DNA from: Monoraphidium neglectum
Lineage: Eukaryota; Chlorophyta; Chlorophyceae; Sphaeropleales; Selenastraceae
Assembly: GCF_000611645.1 (NCBI RefSeq)
Contig: NW_014013489.1
Span: 1-39,373 of the forward strand
Length of the DNA: 39,373 bases
Direction: 5' to 3'
Position 1 is the stretch's first letter, and each line of letters begins with the position of its first letter. A model generated the notes under the pieces. That model searched no databases, was not told the DNA's origin, and saw nothing but the letters and a program-made list of their open reading frames with translations. Made by a program: the position numbers and the translations under genes. Shown here one piece after another: positions 12,494 to 22,534 of this stretch.

Positions 12494-12675
12494 CAGTGTT
12501 CCCCCGCTACAGCGAACCCCGCCATGGCGAAACCCTGCCTACAGCGAACGCCGCCGCTACCCCCAATTTCAGCAGCTGCCCAATTTCAGTTTCGCGATAG
12601 CGAACAAGCCAGCTATAGCGAACGTGCCGCCGACCCCCGCTGGGTTCACTGTAGGTCTGTAGCGGGGGCAGACTG
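12494..12675. mobile_element. pogo/Tc1-mariner-like MITE, 182 bp, TA-flanked
   Basis: The element begins CAGTGTTCCCCCGCTACAG and its other end, read in reverse complement, begins CAGTCTGCCCCCGCTACAG, so 17 of 19 terminal bases match. A TA dinucleotide flanks each end (12492-12493 and 12676-12677), as expected for the TA target-site duplication of the Tc1/mariner/pogo superfamily. Inside, the motif CTA(C/T)AGCGAAC recurs near 12508, 12539, 12596 and 12613, with an inverted relative at 12644-12654. There is no coding capacity, so it would be non-autonomous. It lies about 380 bp upstream of the SMC4 start codon. Confidence 0.85.
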
Positions 12676-12677
12676 TA

Positions 12678-13111
12678 TCGTGGGGTGCTGCAATGCACTG
12701 AATCACCAAGTGTAATCTACCTTATTGATAAGACACATGAGCAATCATTATGCTACAAGCGCCCATGCGTGGCGGGTTACCACCTAGTGGTGTTCAAAAG
12801 GCACAATCAATAAAATTCTGACGTGCCGTGGCGAATGGCACTGCAAGCTCCCCCCTGGTTGCACGAGCGCAGATTCAATCACAGTGTACCTTCCACCTTG
12901 CTGGCTATGAACACAATGAGTGGCATCTACGCTCAGACACACTGAGCGCATGCCGAGTCCTGTAAAAGTACTGAGGCCTCTAATCAGTTGACACCCTGAA
13001 GGTGCTGCGGTGGCACCAGGCGCGGATGGTGGGGTGCGCATCGATTCAACCGCATGCATTTGGCACGGCACGCACGACCGCCGGCCTGTGGCTAGCGGCA
13101 AATCAAACCAG
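12678..13111. other. Intergenic, between the MITE and the M8 gene's 3' end
   Basis: No gene is supported. This must hold the 3' untranslated region of the M8 protease gene on the minus strand. No TGTAA polyadenylation motif was found in the sense direction close to the stop codon. Confidence 0.5.
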
Positions 13112-16100
13112 TCAAGCTCGGCCTGGCTGCGCAGCACGCCGCGCAGCCACGACGGCCGCCTGCTCTTCGGGGTCTGCAGGTGCGCCCTCGTCAAGGGGTT
13201 CGAGCGCGGCAGCGCTGCCGCCACCGATGGCTCCGACTCCTGGGTAGCCAATCGGCAGCAGAAGGGTTGCCTCATAGCTGAGTTTTGCTGCAGGCTCAGC
13301 CGCGGCGACGCCCGGGTTGGCAGCACTTGCAAGGCAGCTGAAGGGCTCTGCCAGTGAATAGTCGACGTTGCCATCACCTGTGGGGATGGAAAGGGTCGGT
13401 TTCGCGTGTATATGCTTGGTGTACTTGAGGAGTCCAGCAGTGCAGCCTACAAGCCCGGTGCTGCATCCAGCCGTCTGGGCTTGACATTTCAGCAAAGCGT
13501 GCGTGTGCTGCGTACTAGAAACACGCAGGTACTGTGCAAGGCAGTCCACTTTCTTGAACCCAGTGCGCGCACCGTAGATGTCTTCAAATGCGCCAATGGT
13601 GATTGCTGATAAGGGGTTGAAGCCTGGGTCTAGTGCCTGCAAAAATGTGTGAAAATGACCCTCACACCAAGTTGTCTCCACTGGTCGTGAAGTAACGCCC
13701 CGGCTGTGACAAGGCCAATGCAGGGCCAGCTCGGGCGCACCCCCCCCCCATTAACGCGTGTTGTCCTGCATGCGTGCCGTCATGAGGGCTCACCGGTGTC
13801 ATGATCTCGTTGCCTAGACTCCTCTCAGCCCAGTGGCCGCAGTCTACGTGCACCATGTGGGCAGTATCGCAGCCAATATCTCTGATCTTGGAACCGCTCA
13901 ACATGTTGCACAAGCTCCGCATGCAATCATCCCAATGGAAGCTTCACCGGCTGGTCTAGTGTTGCCTGCATGCTCTCTGTGCTGCATGCTTGCACAAATT
14001 GGGTGCAAATGTTCTTCCCAGTGAATGCAGCCGCGCTTTCACAATCAACCCACGGTCCAGTGTGCTATCGATTGTGCCTCCCTGCACCTCACCTGAGCCG
14101 CGGCCAGAGGAGGTCTCAATTGGTATCGCGCCCTTGCAGCCGGCTGCCTTGTACCTGGCGTTTGCATTTTTGCACTGCCAGAAATTTGATGACCTTGATA
14201 ACACTTGGCAGCCTTGAATACAGCTGATGTCCTCAGTCACGGTGCCCATGCCTAGCGCATGCCTGCGGACAGTGATTGGGGCATTGCCCACCCAGCAGGG
14301 CATTGGGGTCGATGCACAACAGTTGCAGCTTGCCAGACACGCCGCAAGCGAGCAAGTTCAGGCAAGTGGAGGCGCCTTAAGACAGGGCCTATGTGCATGT
14401 TCGTTGGTTGCGAGCTGGGGGAAACCCCTTCACTAGTGGATTGACCAGGCTGGATGCAAAACAAGCCTGCCAACTCGCGACACACTAGACGGCACTCACC
14501 CCATTTCATGCAGAATCACATCTTTTAGGTTGTCTTTCAGACCAAGTCTGATGAGCTTGGCGATGTCCTGTTGTCGAGCAGGATGATGATGTTGGGTGCT
14601 CAATTGCGCCATGAACAATGCAGGGCATGCAGGTCCCCACAGCTACACGCTATTTCGTTGCTTCGCTGCCGACATTGACCATCCCCAACGCTACTGTTAC
14701 TGGTCGCTGCGTCGCTGACAGAGACGTGTCGTGTCCCCTCTAGAAGCTGTGCGATGTAGGGCAGCCAGGCGCAATGCAGGCGGCAGGCGCGTGAATGATT
14801 GTTCCAGATAGATGCAGGACAACCCGTCACGCATGTTTTGCTCGCTCACAAACTGCATGGTGGCAGCAATAGGGATGTGGGCCCAACGGCTGCCATCGTT
14901 GCGTGTGAAGGTGGGCCCGGCCTGGCCCAAAATGCTACCGGGCAATGGGCCAACGCTGTACCTGCAATGGCCGTGTTGAGGGTGGTGACACGGTGGGTGT
15001 CGTTATGGATGCAAAAGGGGGGTGAGCTCACAACAGGCGTTGGGGCACATAGCAGATGTTCTGCGAGGCAGATGTCCTCATTGCGTCCAGACAGAGGCTC
15101 GTGCTTTTGAGCAACGCAGTATGGGTGCACCCAGATGCAACAAGCACGTAAATGCTTGCATCTGAAATGAGGCATTCAAAACACTGCTGGCAAATTACTG
15201 ACTGCAGTAGCTGGTCCACACGCTTGTAGACTTGTACTTTGTTTGCTGCCATGCCGGATTTGGAAACACAGTTGCCACTCCGCATGTTAGCCTGCCTTGA
15301 CAGCTCACATGATGACAATGTCATCAATGTTCCTCTGTGTGTTGGTGTAGTTGGGGATGTCACCCAATGACAAGTCGAGGTTGCGAGTGTTGACAAAGTC
15401 GGGGACATCTACTTTGATGATCTGCTCCCACTTAGCTTTGGCCGCCTGGGGATGCGTGAGGCAAAGAAGGGGTGTCACCTGTGGTGTGGCGATCAACAGG
15501 GTGGGCGAAAGTACCCGTGCGCCGGCCCCAGAGGACTTTGCCTATTGAGCCACGCATGCCCCATCAGCACGGGCTGGCTGCACTGGAAATGAATCTTTGC
15601 GCAAAGCAGAATGGGCATGTTGGCATGCTCAATGCTTGCCTGGCGCCTAGCTATTGTTTTGCTTGGTCCTGATAACCAGGTCAAGCGGTTTTTTGGCGAT
15701 CGCACTAAGTGCAACACAGTCTCACCTCAAACAATCCATCTTGGCTGCTGTCGTTGCCAACGCGGATCAGCTGAATATTGAAGGTGCCTCCGTCGCCACC
15801 TGTTCATTGGGTTCAAGCACGCAACACATCCAAGGTTTGAGCACCACATCGTCCTGCACACCACGCCAGCTACAATTCATACATGCAGCTGCACCTGACA
15901 TTGGTTTCCCCCAAAAACCTCAAACGAGCGCTGGTCCCAGGTGCTCACGCGCTTTGCATAAGTTGACGCCACTGTCCCACTGCAGGTTTGTGTCGGTGCA
16001 GGTGCAGCCCGTCTTGGCGGAGTTGGCGGTGGAGCCCTTTGCGCACGCTGAACAGGTGCGGCCTTTACCCAGGGAGAACTGGTTGCGACCGCACCGCGCT

Positions 16101-17270
16101 TTGCAGGTGTTCCCACCAAACCCGGCGACGCACTTGTCGCACAAGCCATCTTGAACCACATTCGTGTCGCACCCTGAAGGTCACCGCATGCAGCGGATGT
16201 GTCAGACGCACTTGACAAGGCTTGAGGATCAATGCAGAGAGAGGAGCAAGGCATCAGGTGAGAATGCCGTTCCGCATCAGACTCCCAAGGCATCGCAGCG
16301 GTGCCGACCCTCTGCATAGCAGAGCCACGCGCCCTGCCTACGTACGCACCGCAACTGCTCCTGGTGCTGTCCGGGGCCTTTCGAACACTGCAGACAGTAC
16401 AGGCCCTAAGGCTGCCGCCGGCTGACACGCGCTTGCCGGTGCACTGCAAGGGTGGCGACACACCAAAGGGGTGCACAGCATCGACAAACAGAGCATTTCA
16501 GTGACCACCCAGTTCAGTGACCACCCAATTATAACAGCTTGGGTCCACCATGCGCTCAACAGCCAGAGTCAGAGGGGGTCAGCTACCCGCCAGCAGGCCA
16601 GACAATTGGATCCAGGCTATTTTGTGTCCTGCTGGTTGCTGTGAGTGCTGCTTCTGCCGCTGCCACAAGGGCTGCCACCGCTTGCGCGGCTGCAGGCGGC
16701 GCTGCTGCCTGCTGGCGCTGCTGCTGCTGTAGCTGCAGCTGCTGCTGCTGCTGCTGCTGCGGAAGCGGCGGGGGCGGCAGCTGCTGCTGCTGCTGCTGCG
16801 GCGGCGGCAGCTGTTGGTGTTTTGATGCTGCCAAGCGCACCATGGACCACTCACCGGCTTGCATGAGGTGCCCCCAAACCCGGCCTTGCACTGGTTGCAG
16901 GCGCCGCTGCCGTCGTCGACGACTCCCAAACTGCAGCCTGGCGGATGCAAGATAAGCAACAGGGAAGTGATCGGCTTTCTGACATGCACGCCATGAATTC
17001 GTAGTTGTGGGCACAAGCAAGGGGTTCTGCAGATGGAGTGCCTGGCAGCCTACCGCAGCTGGTCCTGTTGCTGTTGGCGGTTGTGCGGGTCGGGCACTTG
17101 ATGCACTTGGTCCCTTGCGCCGAGAAGTTGTTGCCGGTGCAGGCGGTGCATGTGGCTCCCCGCGGCTGCTGCCCAGGAGGGCACGGCTGTGCAGATGCAG
17201 ACTGTGGCAGGCACGCGCCCAGCAGCAGCAGGGCGGCCAGCGCCGTGCTGCCGTGAAGCCGTGCCCCCAT
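13112..17270 (-). CDS. Secreted leishmanolysin-like (M8) zinc metalloprotease with Cys-rich modules
   Basis: This is probably an extracellular zinc endopeptidase of the metzincin clan. A signal peptide (ALAALLLLGACLPQSASA) starts the 17270 ORF. Two cysteine-rich modules with the signature AGFGG(T/N)(S/T)CK follow in exons 2 and 3. The protease domain shows KAKWEQII, then GSILGQAGPT, the zinc motif VILHEMGHALGMG (two His ligands plus catalytic Glu, joined across the 14500/14262 junction), the third-ligand region CGHWAERSLGNEIMTP, and the closing LSAITIGAFEDIYG. Exons: 17270-17054, 16937-16855, 16173-15949, 15799-15726, 15445-15309, 15154-15131 (microexon, tentative), 14961-14850, 14567-14500, 14262-14093, 13879-13794, 13636-13573, 13377-13112. 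The join from exon 2 to exon 3 is out of phase at the consensus donor; using a GT 7 nt downstream (16847) restores frame. Total is about 510 residues. The natural substrate cannot be told. Confidence 0.9.
16625..16815. repeat. (CTG)n/(CGG)n-rich tract in M8 protease intron 2
   Basis: An imperfect CTG triplet tract with CGG variants lies inside the intron between exons 2 and 3 of the M8 gene. It resembles the SMC4 intron 3 tract in composition, but no flanking similarity was seen, so I treat it as independent. Confidence 0.85.
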
Positions 17271-18413
17271 GCCTCTTGTCTGCTAATATGGTGGAATAGT
17301 ATGGCACACGGCATGCAAGTCACAGAGCATATGTTTTTGTGCTGAGGTGCTGTGGTTTACTTGCCACCAACACAGGGGCGTATGCGAGGTGCCACGCGAG
17401 GTGCAGGGAGACAGCAAAGTGCAGCACCGGACCACGACAGCCTTGGGTGCGGGCGGGAGGCACAGGCTACAGGTATTGGACATTGTCTGTGAAAGTTGTT
17501 TCCTGCTGCAGCTGCCCCTTTCGGAACAACAGCTTTCCCTTTCCAAAACCGGCCCACCATGATGTGGGTGACGCAGCTCCACCAGCACTGCAGGACCAGT
17601 CGAAATCGAGTCCCAAACCAAGCCGACCGCACTCTAAAATTGGAGCTAAAAGTTATGCACTGGCGAGTCCACTAGCAAATGACCCGTGGGAGGTGCTGCA
17701 CCTGTGGCCGGGAATAACTGCGCGCCTTTGATGACCGCGTGTTGGGGGGCTCGGTTTACAATGTCACGCTGCTGATTCGCCCCTTTTAAGTATGAAATGC
17801 CTCTACTGCGAAACTTACATGCAGTACACTCTACCGGACACTGAACGACGTCGGCGCAGGCATGCAGTCGCCCCGGAGTGCCCTGCTTGTTGACGAAATA
17901 ATACTTGAACCCTTATTCTGTGCGCATAGGCCGCGCGGTACCTTCGCGACAGCACCACCCGACCAAACCGGTTTCTCCGTGTGCCGGACCCCTGGCCGGA
18001 CCCTGCACGTTGTATGGCACCGGACCAATGACGGACCTTCGAAACCTTTCTCCGGCAGCTGACACAGCTCAGGGGTAGCACCCACTGAAAGGCACCTGCT
18101 GGTCTGCCACACCTCTTGGCTCATCTGAAACTGTACATACGCCACCGCACCGCGACATGCGCGCGGCGCGCGTTGAGACGCGCACCGCGCTTACAGGCGG
18201 CGGCGGCGGCGGCGAAACCAGGCGGCGCGGCGCATTTTTTGACAGAGCAGTGCATATAGAACGGTTCGAAAACAAACGCTCCACCGCAGGACGCTGGATT
18301 TAAAGGAGTCCGGTTGCGGTTTGAGGTGTTTACCCCGTTCTCGCCGGTCAGTGCGAAGGTCCTGCAAGCTTGACACGCCCAACGTGAGCTGTCAGTGATT
18401 GAGTACCAGTCCT
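17271..18413. other. Intergenic, upstream of M8 gene; GGC-repeat patch
   Basis: No gene is supported. The part near 17271-17400 should hold the M8 promoter. A short (GGC)n stretch is at about 18195-18215, followed by an AT-rich patch with GCATATAGAAC. ORFs of 100-130 codons occur on both strands but show no recognisable motif or plausible splicing. Confidence 0.5.
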
Positions 18414-18637
18414 ATTGCTGCTGCTGCTGCTGCCGCCGCTGCTTGCAACCGCTGCTGCTACCTGCACCACCACTGCTGCTTCTGCCTGCTGCCGCTGCCG
18501 TCGCCCCCGCTGCCTGCTGCCGCTGCTGTCGCCCCCGCTGCCTGCTGCCGCTGCCGCCGGCCCCGCCGCCGCCGCTGCCGCTACTGCTGCTGCGGCTGCT
18601 GCTGCTGCTGCTGCTGCTGCTGCCGGCTCTGTCTGAT
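18414..18637. repeat. Imperfect (CTG)n tract in the SMC4 copy
   Basis: This is the counterpart of the tract at 11156-11352, with more GCC/CCG variants and at least two internal near-repeats of about 40 bp (CCGCTGCCTGCTGCCGCTGC). It marks one edge of the duplicated segment. Confidence 0.85.
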
Positions 18638-19070
18638 CATTAGCTGCCCCTGTCGTCTCGGCCTCACCCGTGCCCTGTTTATCTGCTGTGCGTGCAACCC
18701 CCATATCAGCCCACAACTCAGCGCACCCTGTCCACGATCTCCTGGAAGTGAACACTCACGCACGCCCGCTCCAACGCCTGATGGTTGATGGAGTTGTTGA
18801 TCAGCTCTGACATTTCGTAAAAACGCAGCTGTCGGGGAACAACAAACGCGAGGGCGCAAGGGGTGGCTGGGGCGTCGACCGGCACCCGGTCTCGGCAGGT
18901 GTCTGGAGAAATGCTTGTGCTTGGCTGCAGCTACTGGGAGGCTTCAGCTGAGAGACATGCGCAAGCGATGGCCTAGAATCTGGCATGCTCAGACTGCATA
19001 TGTAGAAGTATTTCTCAACCACCTTGGGAGTCGTAGTCGGCCGGCACCGTCTCACCGGGGGCGTGAAGTG

Positions 19071-19218
19071 GCAAGTGCGGCAAGCAGCAGAGTGCTTAAA
19101 CCGAGTGGGTATCCCTGCCCGTACCCGCTATGTAGCGTATTGAGGGGTACCGGTGGAACGGGTATGGGCGGGGATACCACACTTGCTTTGAGCACACTGC
19201 TGCTTGCCACATCTGCCG
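19071..19218. mobile_element. Foldback/MITE-like inverted-repeat element inside the SMC4 copy
   Basis: The arms are GGCAAGTGCGGCAAGCAGCAG-type sequence on the left and, in reverse complement, GGCAGATGTGGCAAGCAGCAG-type sequence on the right. They continue inward as GTGGGTATCCCTGCCCGTAC versus GTGGTATCCCCGCCCATAC. The centre is about 20 bp. It lies within the roughly 300-bp block that is absent from the parental SMC4 intron 2, so it is an insertion. No clear target-site duplication was identified and there is no coding capacity. Confidence 0.6.
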
Positions 19219-19678
19219 TGTGCGGTGTCTACGGTGGTGACCACTCTGGGCGCCCCTCGGTAACCAAACCCTTGTCAATGCATGCACGCTATGACAGAAT
19301 TACGTCTGTATAGATTGCAGTCACCGCAAGCAGCATACATACACGTGTGCGCACCTGCTTTTGGCGCCGCCTCAAAACGAACAGCGCCGTGGTGATGATG
19401 GACTTGCCGCTGCCGTTGGGCCCCACTACCACGGAGAAGTTCTGAGCGCACAATGGCACCATGCCACGCAAGGGCATGTCACAGAGGGTACCGTAGCGTC
19501 AAGCTCGCGTTGCGTCGTTCAAAGTTGAGGCGTGCTGGACCTTCCGGGAAACTTCGGTATATTGTACTGATAAAAAAATTTATCTGCTTCGCATCGCACG
19601 CACGCAATGCTTGCAGAGTGCCACCAGGGTGACAACCTGCGACCCTGATCTGGTTCTTAGGTTCATGCCTAGCAGACA

Positions 19679-22256
19679 ATGGATAGGCCGTCACGGGCAC
19701 GTGCTAGACACGCTACAGCTCTAGTTGCTTTTGTAACTCTCTTGACTCCCATATTGGCTAGCGACAAGGGGTCTACACCGCCGCGCCCGACAGCGGCGCC
19801 CCTCCCTCTGCCCGCATCAGGTGCGTGCTGCCTGCTTAAGCGCCCCGCTTCCGCTGTGATGCAGACTGCTCACCCCGCAGCGCCGCATGAACACCTCAAT
19901 GAATTGCGCAGGCTGCATGCGCCTGACGGCGCTGGGCACCGGGGTGCCGCGGGTGACGCGCTCCCAGTACTCCACTTCATACCTCCTGCAGCTTGGGAGC
20001 GGCCAGATGTTCTTATTTGACATCGGCGATGTGAGCCTGTGAGCCGAGCAAGCGCTTGCGCCGGGCATGCTGTCCCTCACACCCTCAAGTTGACGAGCGC
20101 GGCAGCAGCAACAGCGCTCGTGATGGAGCTGGAAAGCCGCGCCAACCCGGGCTCTGCTCCAACCATGCGCAGGGTGCGTTCATCAACGCCGTGCAGACAG
20201 CGCCAGGCTCTTTTGGCAACGCAAAGGTGATAACAAGCTTCAATGATTGCACCAGTTGCTTGTGTCGCATGTGATTTTTGTACCCATCACGTGCAGCACC
20301 ACCTGCCCTCCCTGCTCGCACGCCTTCACGAAAACCGCCATGCAGCTGTTCCTGACGCACCTTCACGGCGACCACATTGCCGACGCGGTCAACCTGCTGA
20401 GCCTCGGCCCGATGCTGGGCGGGCGCGCCCAGGGGCCGCTGCACGTGTACGGGCCGTCTGGGCCGACGCCCGAAACGGGCACGGCGGCATTTGTGGAAGG
20501 GCTCAACCGGCTGCTTGCGTGAGAGCCTGGGGGCGACTGGGCGGATGCGCATCGCGCGCACTTATGCAACCTGTCGGGGCAAATCCGCATTGAAGGGGCC
20601 TGCCTAGGCACGCAGCTGCGGCCAGAAGGGTGCGCACGGCGCTGAAGAGAAGCTGGGAAAGTGGCAGATGCCGTTGCTGCCGCTGTTGTTTTTGTTTAAG
20701 CCATCCGTGCTGCAGCCACCGCAGCACCCCCGTTGTTTGAATCTTGGCCTTCCAACCATGGCTCATCAAACCAGCAACAATTGCTTTTGCTCGCAGGTGG
20801 GACCGGCTGTCTAGGGAACGCGTGAAGCAGCCGCTGCCGGCATCGCAGGCCTTGTCGTGCGCAGGCCCAGCAGCGGAGCAGCGCCGCAGCTGCGCCAGTG
20901 GGCAGGTGAGACGGACACGCCGAGCCGTCCTGTGATGTCGGCTAGTGTCTGAATCGCTTTTCGAAATTCAAGATTGCACTGGCTTGCTGAGTCGCTTTCG
21001 GGGGCTGCGTGCGCCCTTCGCAAGGTAAAGCCGCCCGAAGGCGGCGACAGGCGAGCGCCGCCTGGCCGTTCGCCATGCGGCAGGCGCAGGCGCCAGAGTC
21101 GACTAACGTGGCCGAGGCTCACGAGTTTGACTACAGCCGTCAGCGGCAGCTGGTGTATGACGAGGATGACGTCAGGGTTTACTCAACCCCTGTCGACGTG
21201 AGTCGCTCTGAGGGTTGCGGGGCTCGCCGGCGCCCCGGCGCCAAGGCCGCACTGGTGGCTTTGTTTCTGGTCACGAGGGGCCGGGGCGTCATCCATGCCG
21301 CCTGGCTTTCCCGCCATCGTTGCCAAACGCTTGCGCTGCCCTCCCCATTTCCACGCCCAGCACTACTTCACAGAGGGCCCGGTCGCCTACCGGCTGGAGT
21401 GGGGCGGCATGGCCGTCGTCATCGGCGGCGACACGGCGCCTGTGATGACGCTGGCTGAGCTGTCAGAGGCGGCGGACGTGCTGGTCCTAGACGCCATGGC
21501 CACGGCGCTGGATAATGAGAAGGGGGTGGCCGGGGCTGAAGACGGCGCGCCGTTGGAGGGAAGCGACGGCGGCGGGGGCGGGAGAGGAGCGGCGGCCGGC
21601 GCGGCGCGCGGCACGACGGTGCGCGAGCGGCGCAACATTGTCACGAGCCACACGACGCCGGCGGAGGCGGGGCGGATGTTTGCGGCCGCGGCGCCTCGGC
21701 TGGGTGAGAGGGAAGGGGGGAGAGGAGGCAGCGGGCAGGGGCCAGGAGCCAGGGACGGGGCCAGGCATCCCACATGGCTGCAGCACAGCGACCACACAGC
21801 TGCAACTGCCAGTATCCTGGAGCAGCGGCGCGCTTGACACTTCGAGCTGCGGCGCCCGGCCGCCCACCGCAGTAGCTGCGCCACGCATGCATGTGCCCGT
21901 CTGCCGGCCGCGCCGCTGCCTCCTCTGCGCCAACCAACATGCTCATCGCCCCGCCCCACCCTTTACCCCACAACCACCGACGCCCCAACGCAGCGATCGC
22001 GACACACAACGCCATCAACGGCTTCAGCCTGCCTCACATAGTCTCAGAGGTCCGCAAGTCCTACGTCGGGCCGCTGTCGGTTGCGCAGGACCTGGATTAT
22101 TGGGATGTCTGCCCAGATCGCATCGAGGCCGGGCGCCTGCTGGCGGCGGCCGAGTCGTGGGGGCTGATTTTCGGGGACGGCGCGGCGCTGGCCGGCGGCG
22201 GGCGCGGTGGGGCCGGAGGGGCTGCGGCGGACGGGCGCGGCGGCGCGGCCAGATAG
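19679..22256 (+). CDS. Metallo-beta-lactamase-fold metallohydrolase, probably secreted
   Basis: This is a metal-dependent hydrolase of the RNase Z/arylsulfatase-like MBL branch; the substrate is unknown. Exons: 19679-19820, 19912-20030, 20173-20226, 20346-20518, 20797-20905, 21084-21197, 21361-21703, 21994-22256 (TAG). All phases agree, giving about 438 residues. Metal-ligand motifs are complete: LTALGTGVP near the start of the domain, FLTHLHGDH (exon 4), the His of VDHYF (exon 6/7 junction), the Asp of GGDTAP, and the His of ATHNAI. NIVTSHTTPAEAGRM is also typical of the family. Exon 1 encodes a plausible signal peptide (ATALVAFVTLLTPILAS). If exon 1 is not used, an in-frame ATG at 19887 or 19917 would start a cytosolic form. 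Exon 7 carries a Gly/Ala/Arg-rich insertion (about 21530-21625), and the C terminus is Gly/Ala-rich. The ends of exon 5 and the start of exon 6 are the least certain. Confidence 0.87.
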
Positions 22257-22534
22257 CTGGCTGACTGGCGGCAGGCGGGATGATCACCTGCATCTGTTAC
22301 TTCAGCACTCGCTCTTTTCAGCATAGTAATTCCATCTTGCTGGCTGAGCAGCAGGTGATCGAATGGCAAAACAGTACGCCACAAGCAAGACAGGCAGAGC
22401 TTGCGCCCAGCATACGTACAGCGCCGTCACCCGTCTGATGACCCCGCCCCCGCGCAGCGCGCCGCCGCGCTCGCACACACGCGCCTCTCACGCCGGCGCC
22501 CCGCCGCCGCGCACGCGAGCACGCGCACACCCCC
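22257..22534. other. Short convergent intergenic region
   Basis: This lies between the stop codons of the MBL-fold gene (plus) and the acyl-CoA-binding gene (minus). It must hold both 3' untranslated regions. Nothing else was seen. Confidence 0.5.

Larger units (their letters stand above)
18414..19722 (-). pseudogene. Decayed duplicate of the SMC4 5' end
   Basis: This segment matches 11156-12428 in the same orientation: intron 3 CTG tract (18414-18637), exon 3 (18828-18727), intron 2, exon 2 (19441-19355), part of intron 1, and the SMC4 upstream flank (19497-19722). Exon 2 keeps GPNGSGKS but has lost one codon (the Asn after it) and diverges downstream. Exon 3 keeps its length and splice sites; of 12 changed codons out of 34, eight are replacements, which suggests relaxed constraint. 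Exon 1 with the start codon is absent: the sequence jumps from intron 1 to the upstream flank at a shared AAGCTC. An insertion of about 300 bp interrupts the copy of intron 2 (about 19006-19305). Confidence 0.9.

Noticed and set aside
16625..16815. M8 intron 2 CTG tract as part of the same duplication as SMC4 intron 3
   Set aside because: Only the triplet composition is shared. No flanking similarity to 11100-11450 was seen.
18348..18755. Minus-strand 135-codon poly-Ala ORF as a gene
   Set aside because: It is the decayed SMC4 intron 3 copy read through the CAG repeat.
19289..19477. A second, functional SMC or ABC ATPase gene because of GPNGSGKS
   Set aside because: Only copies of exons 2 and 3 exist, exon 1 is deleted and no downstream SMC exons follow.
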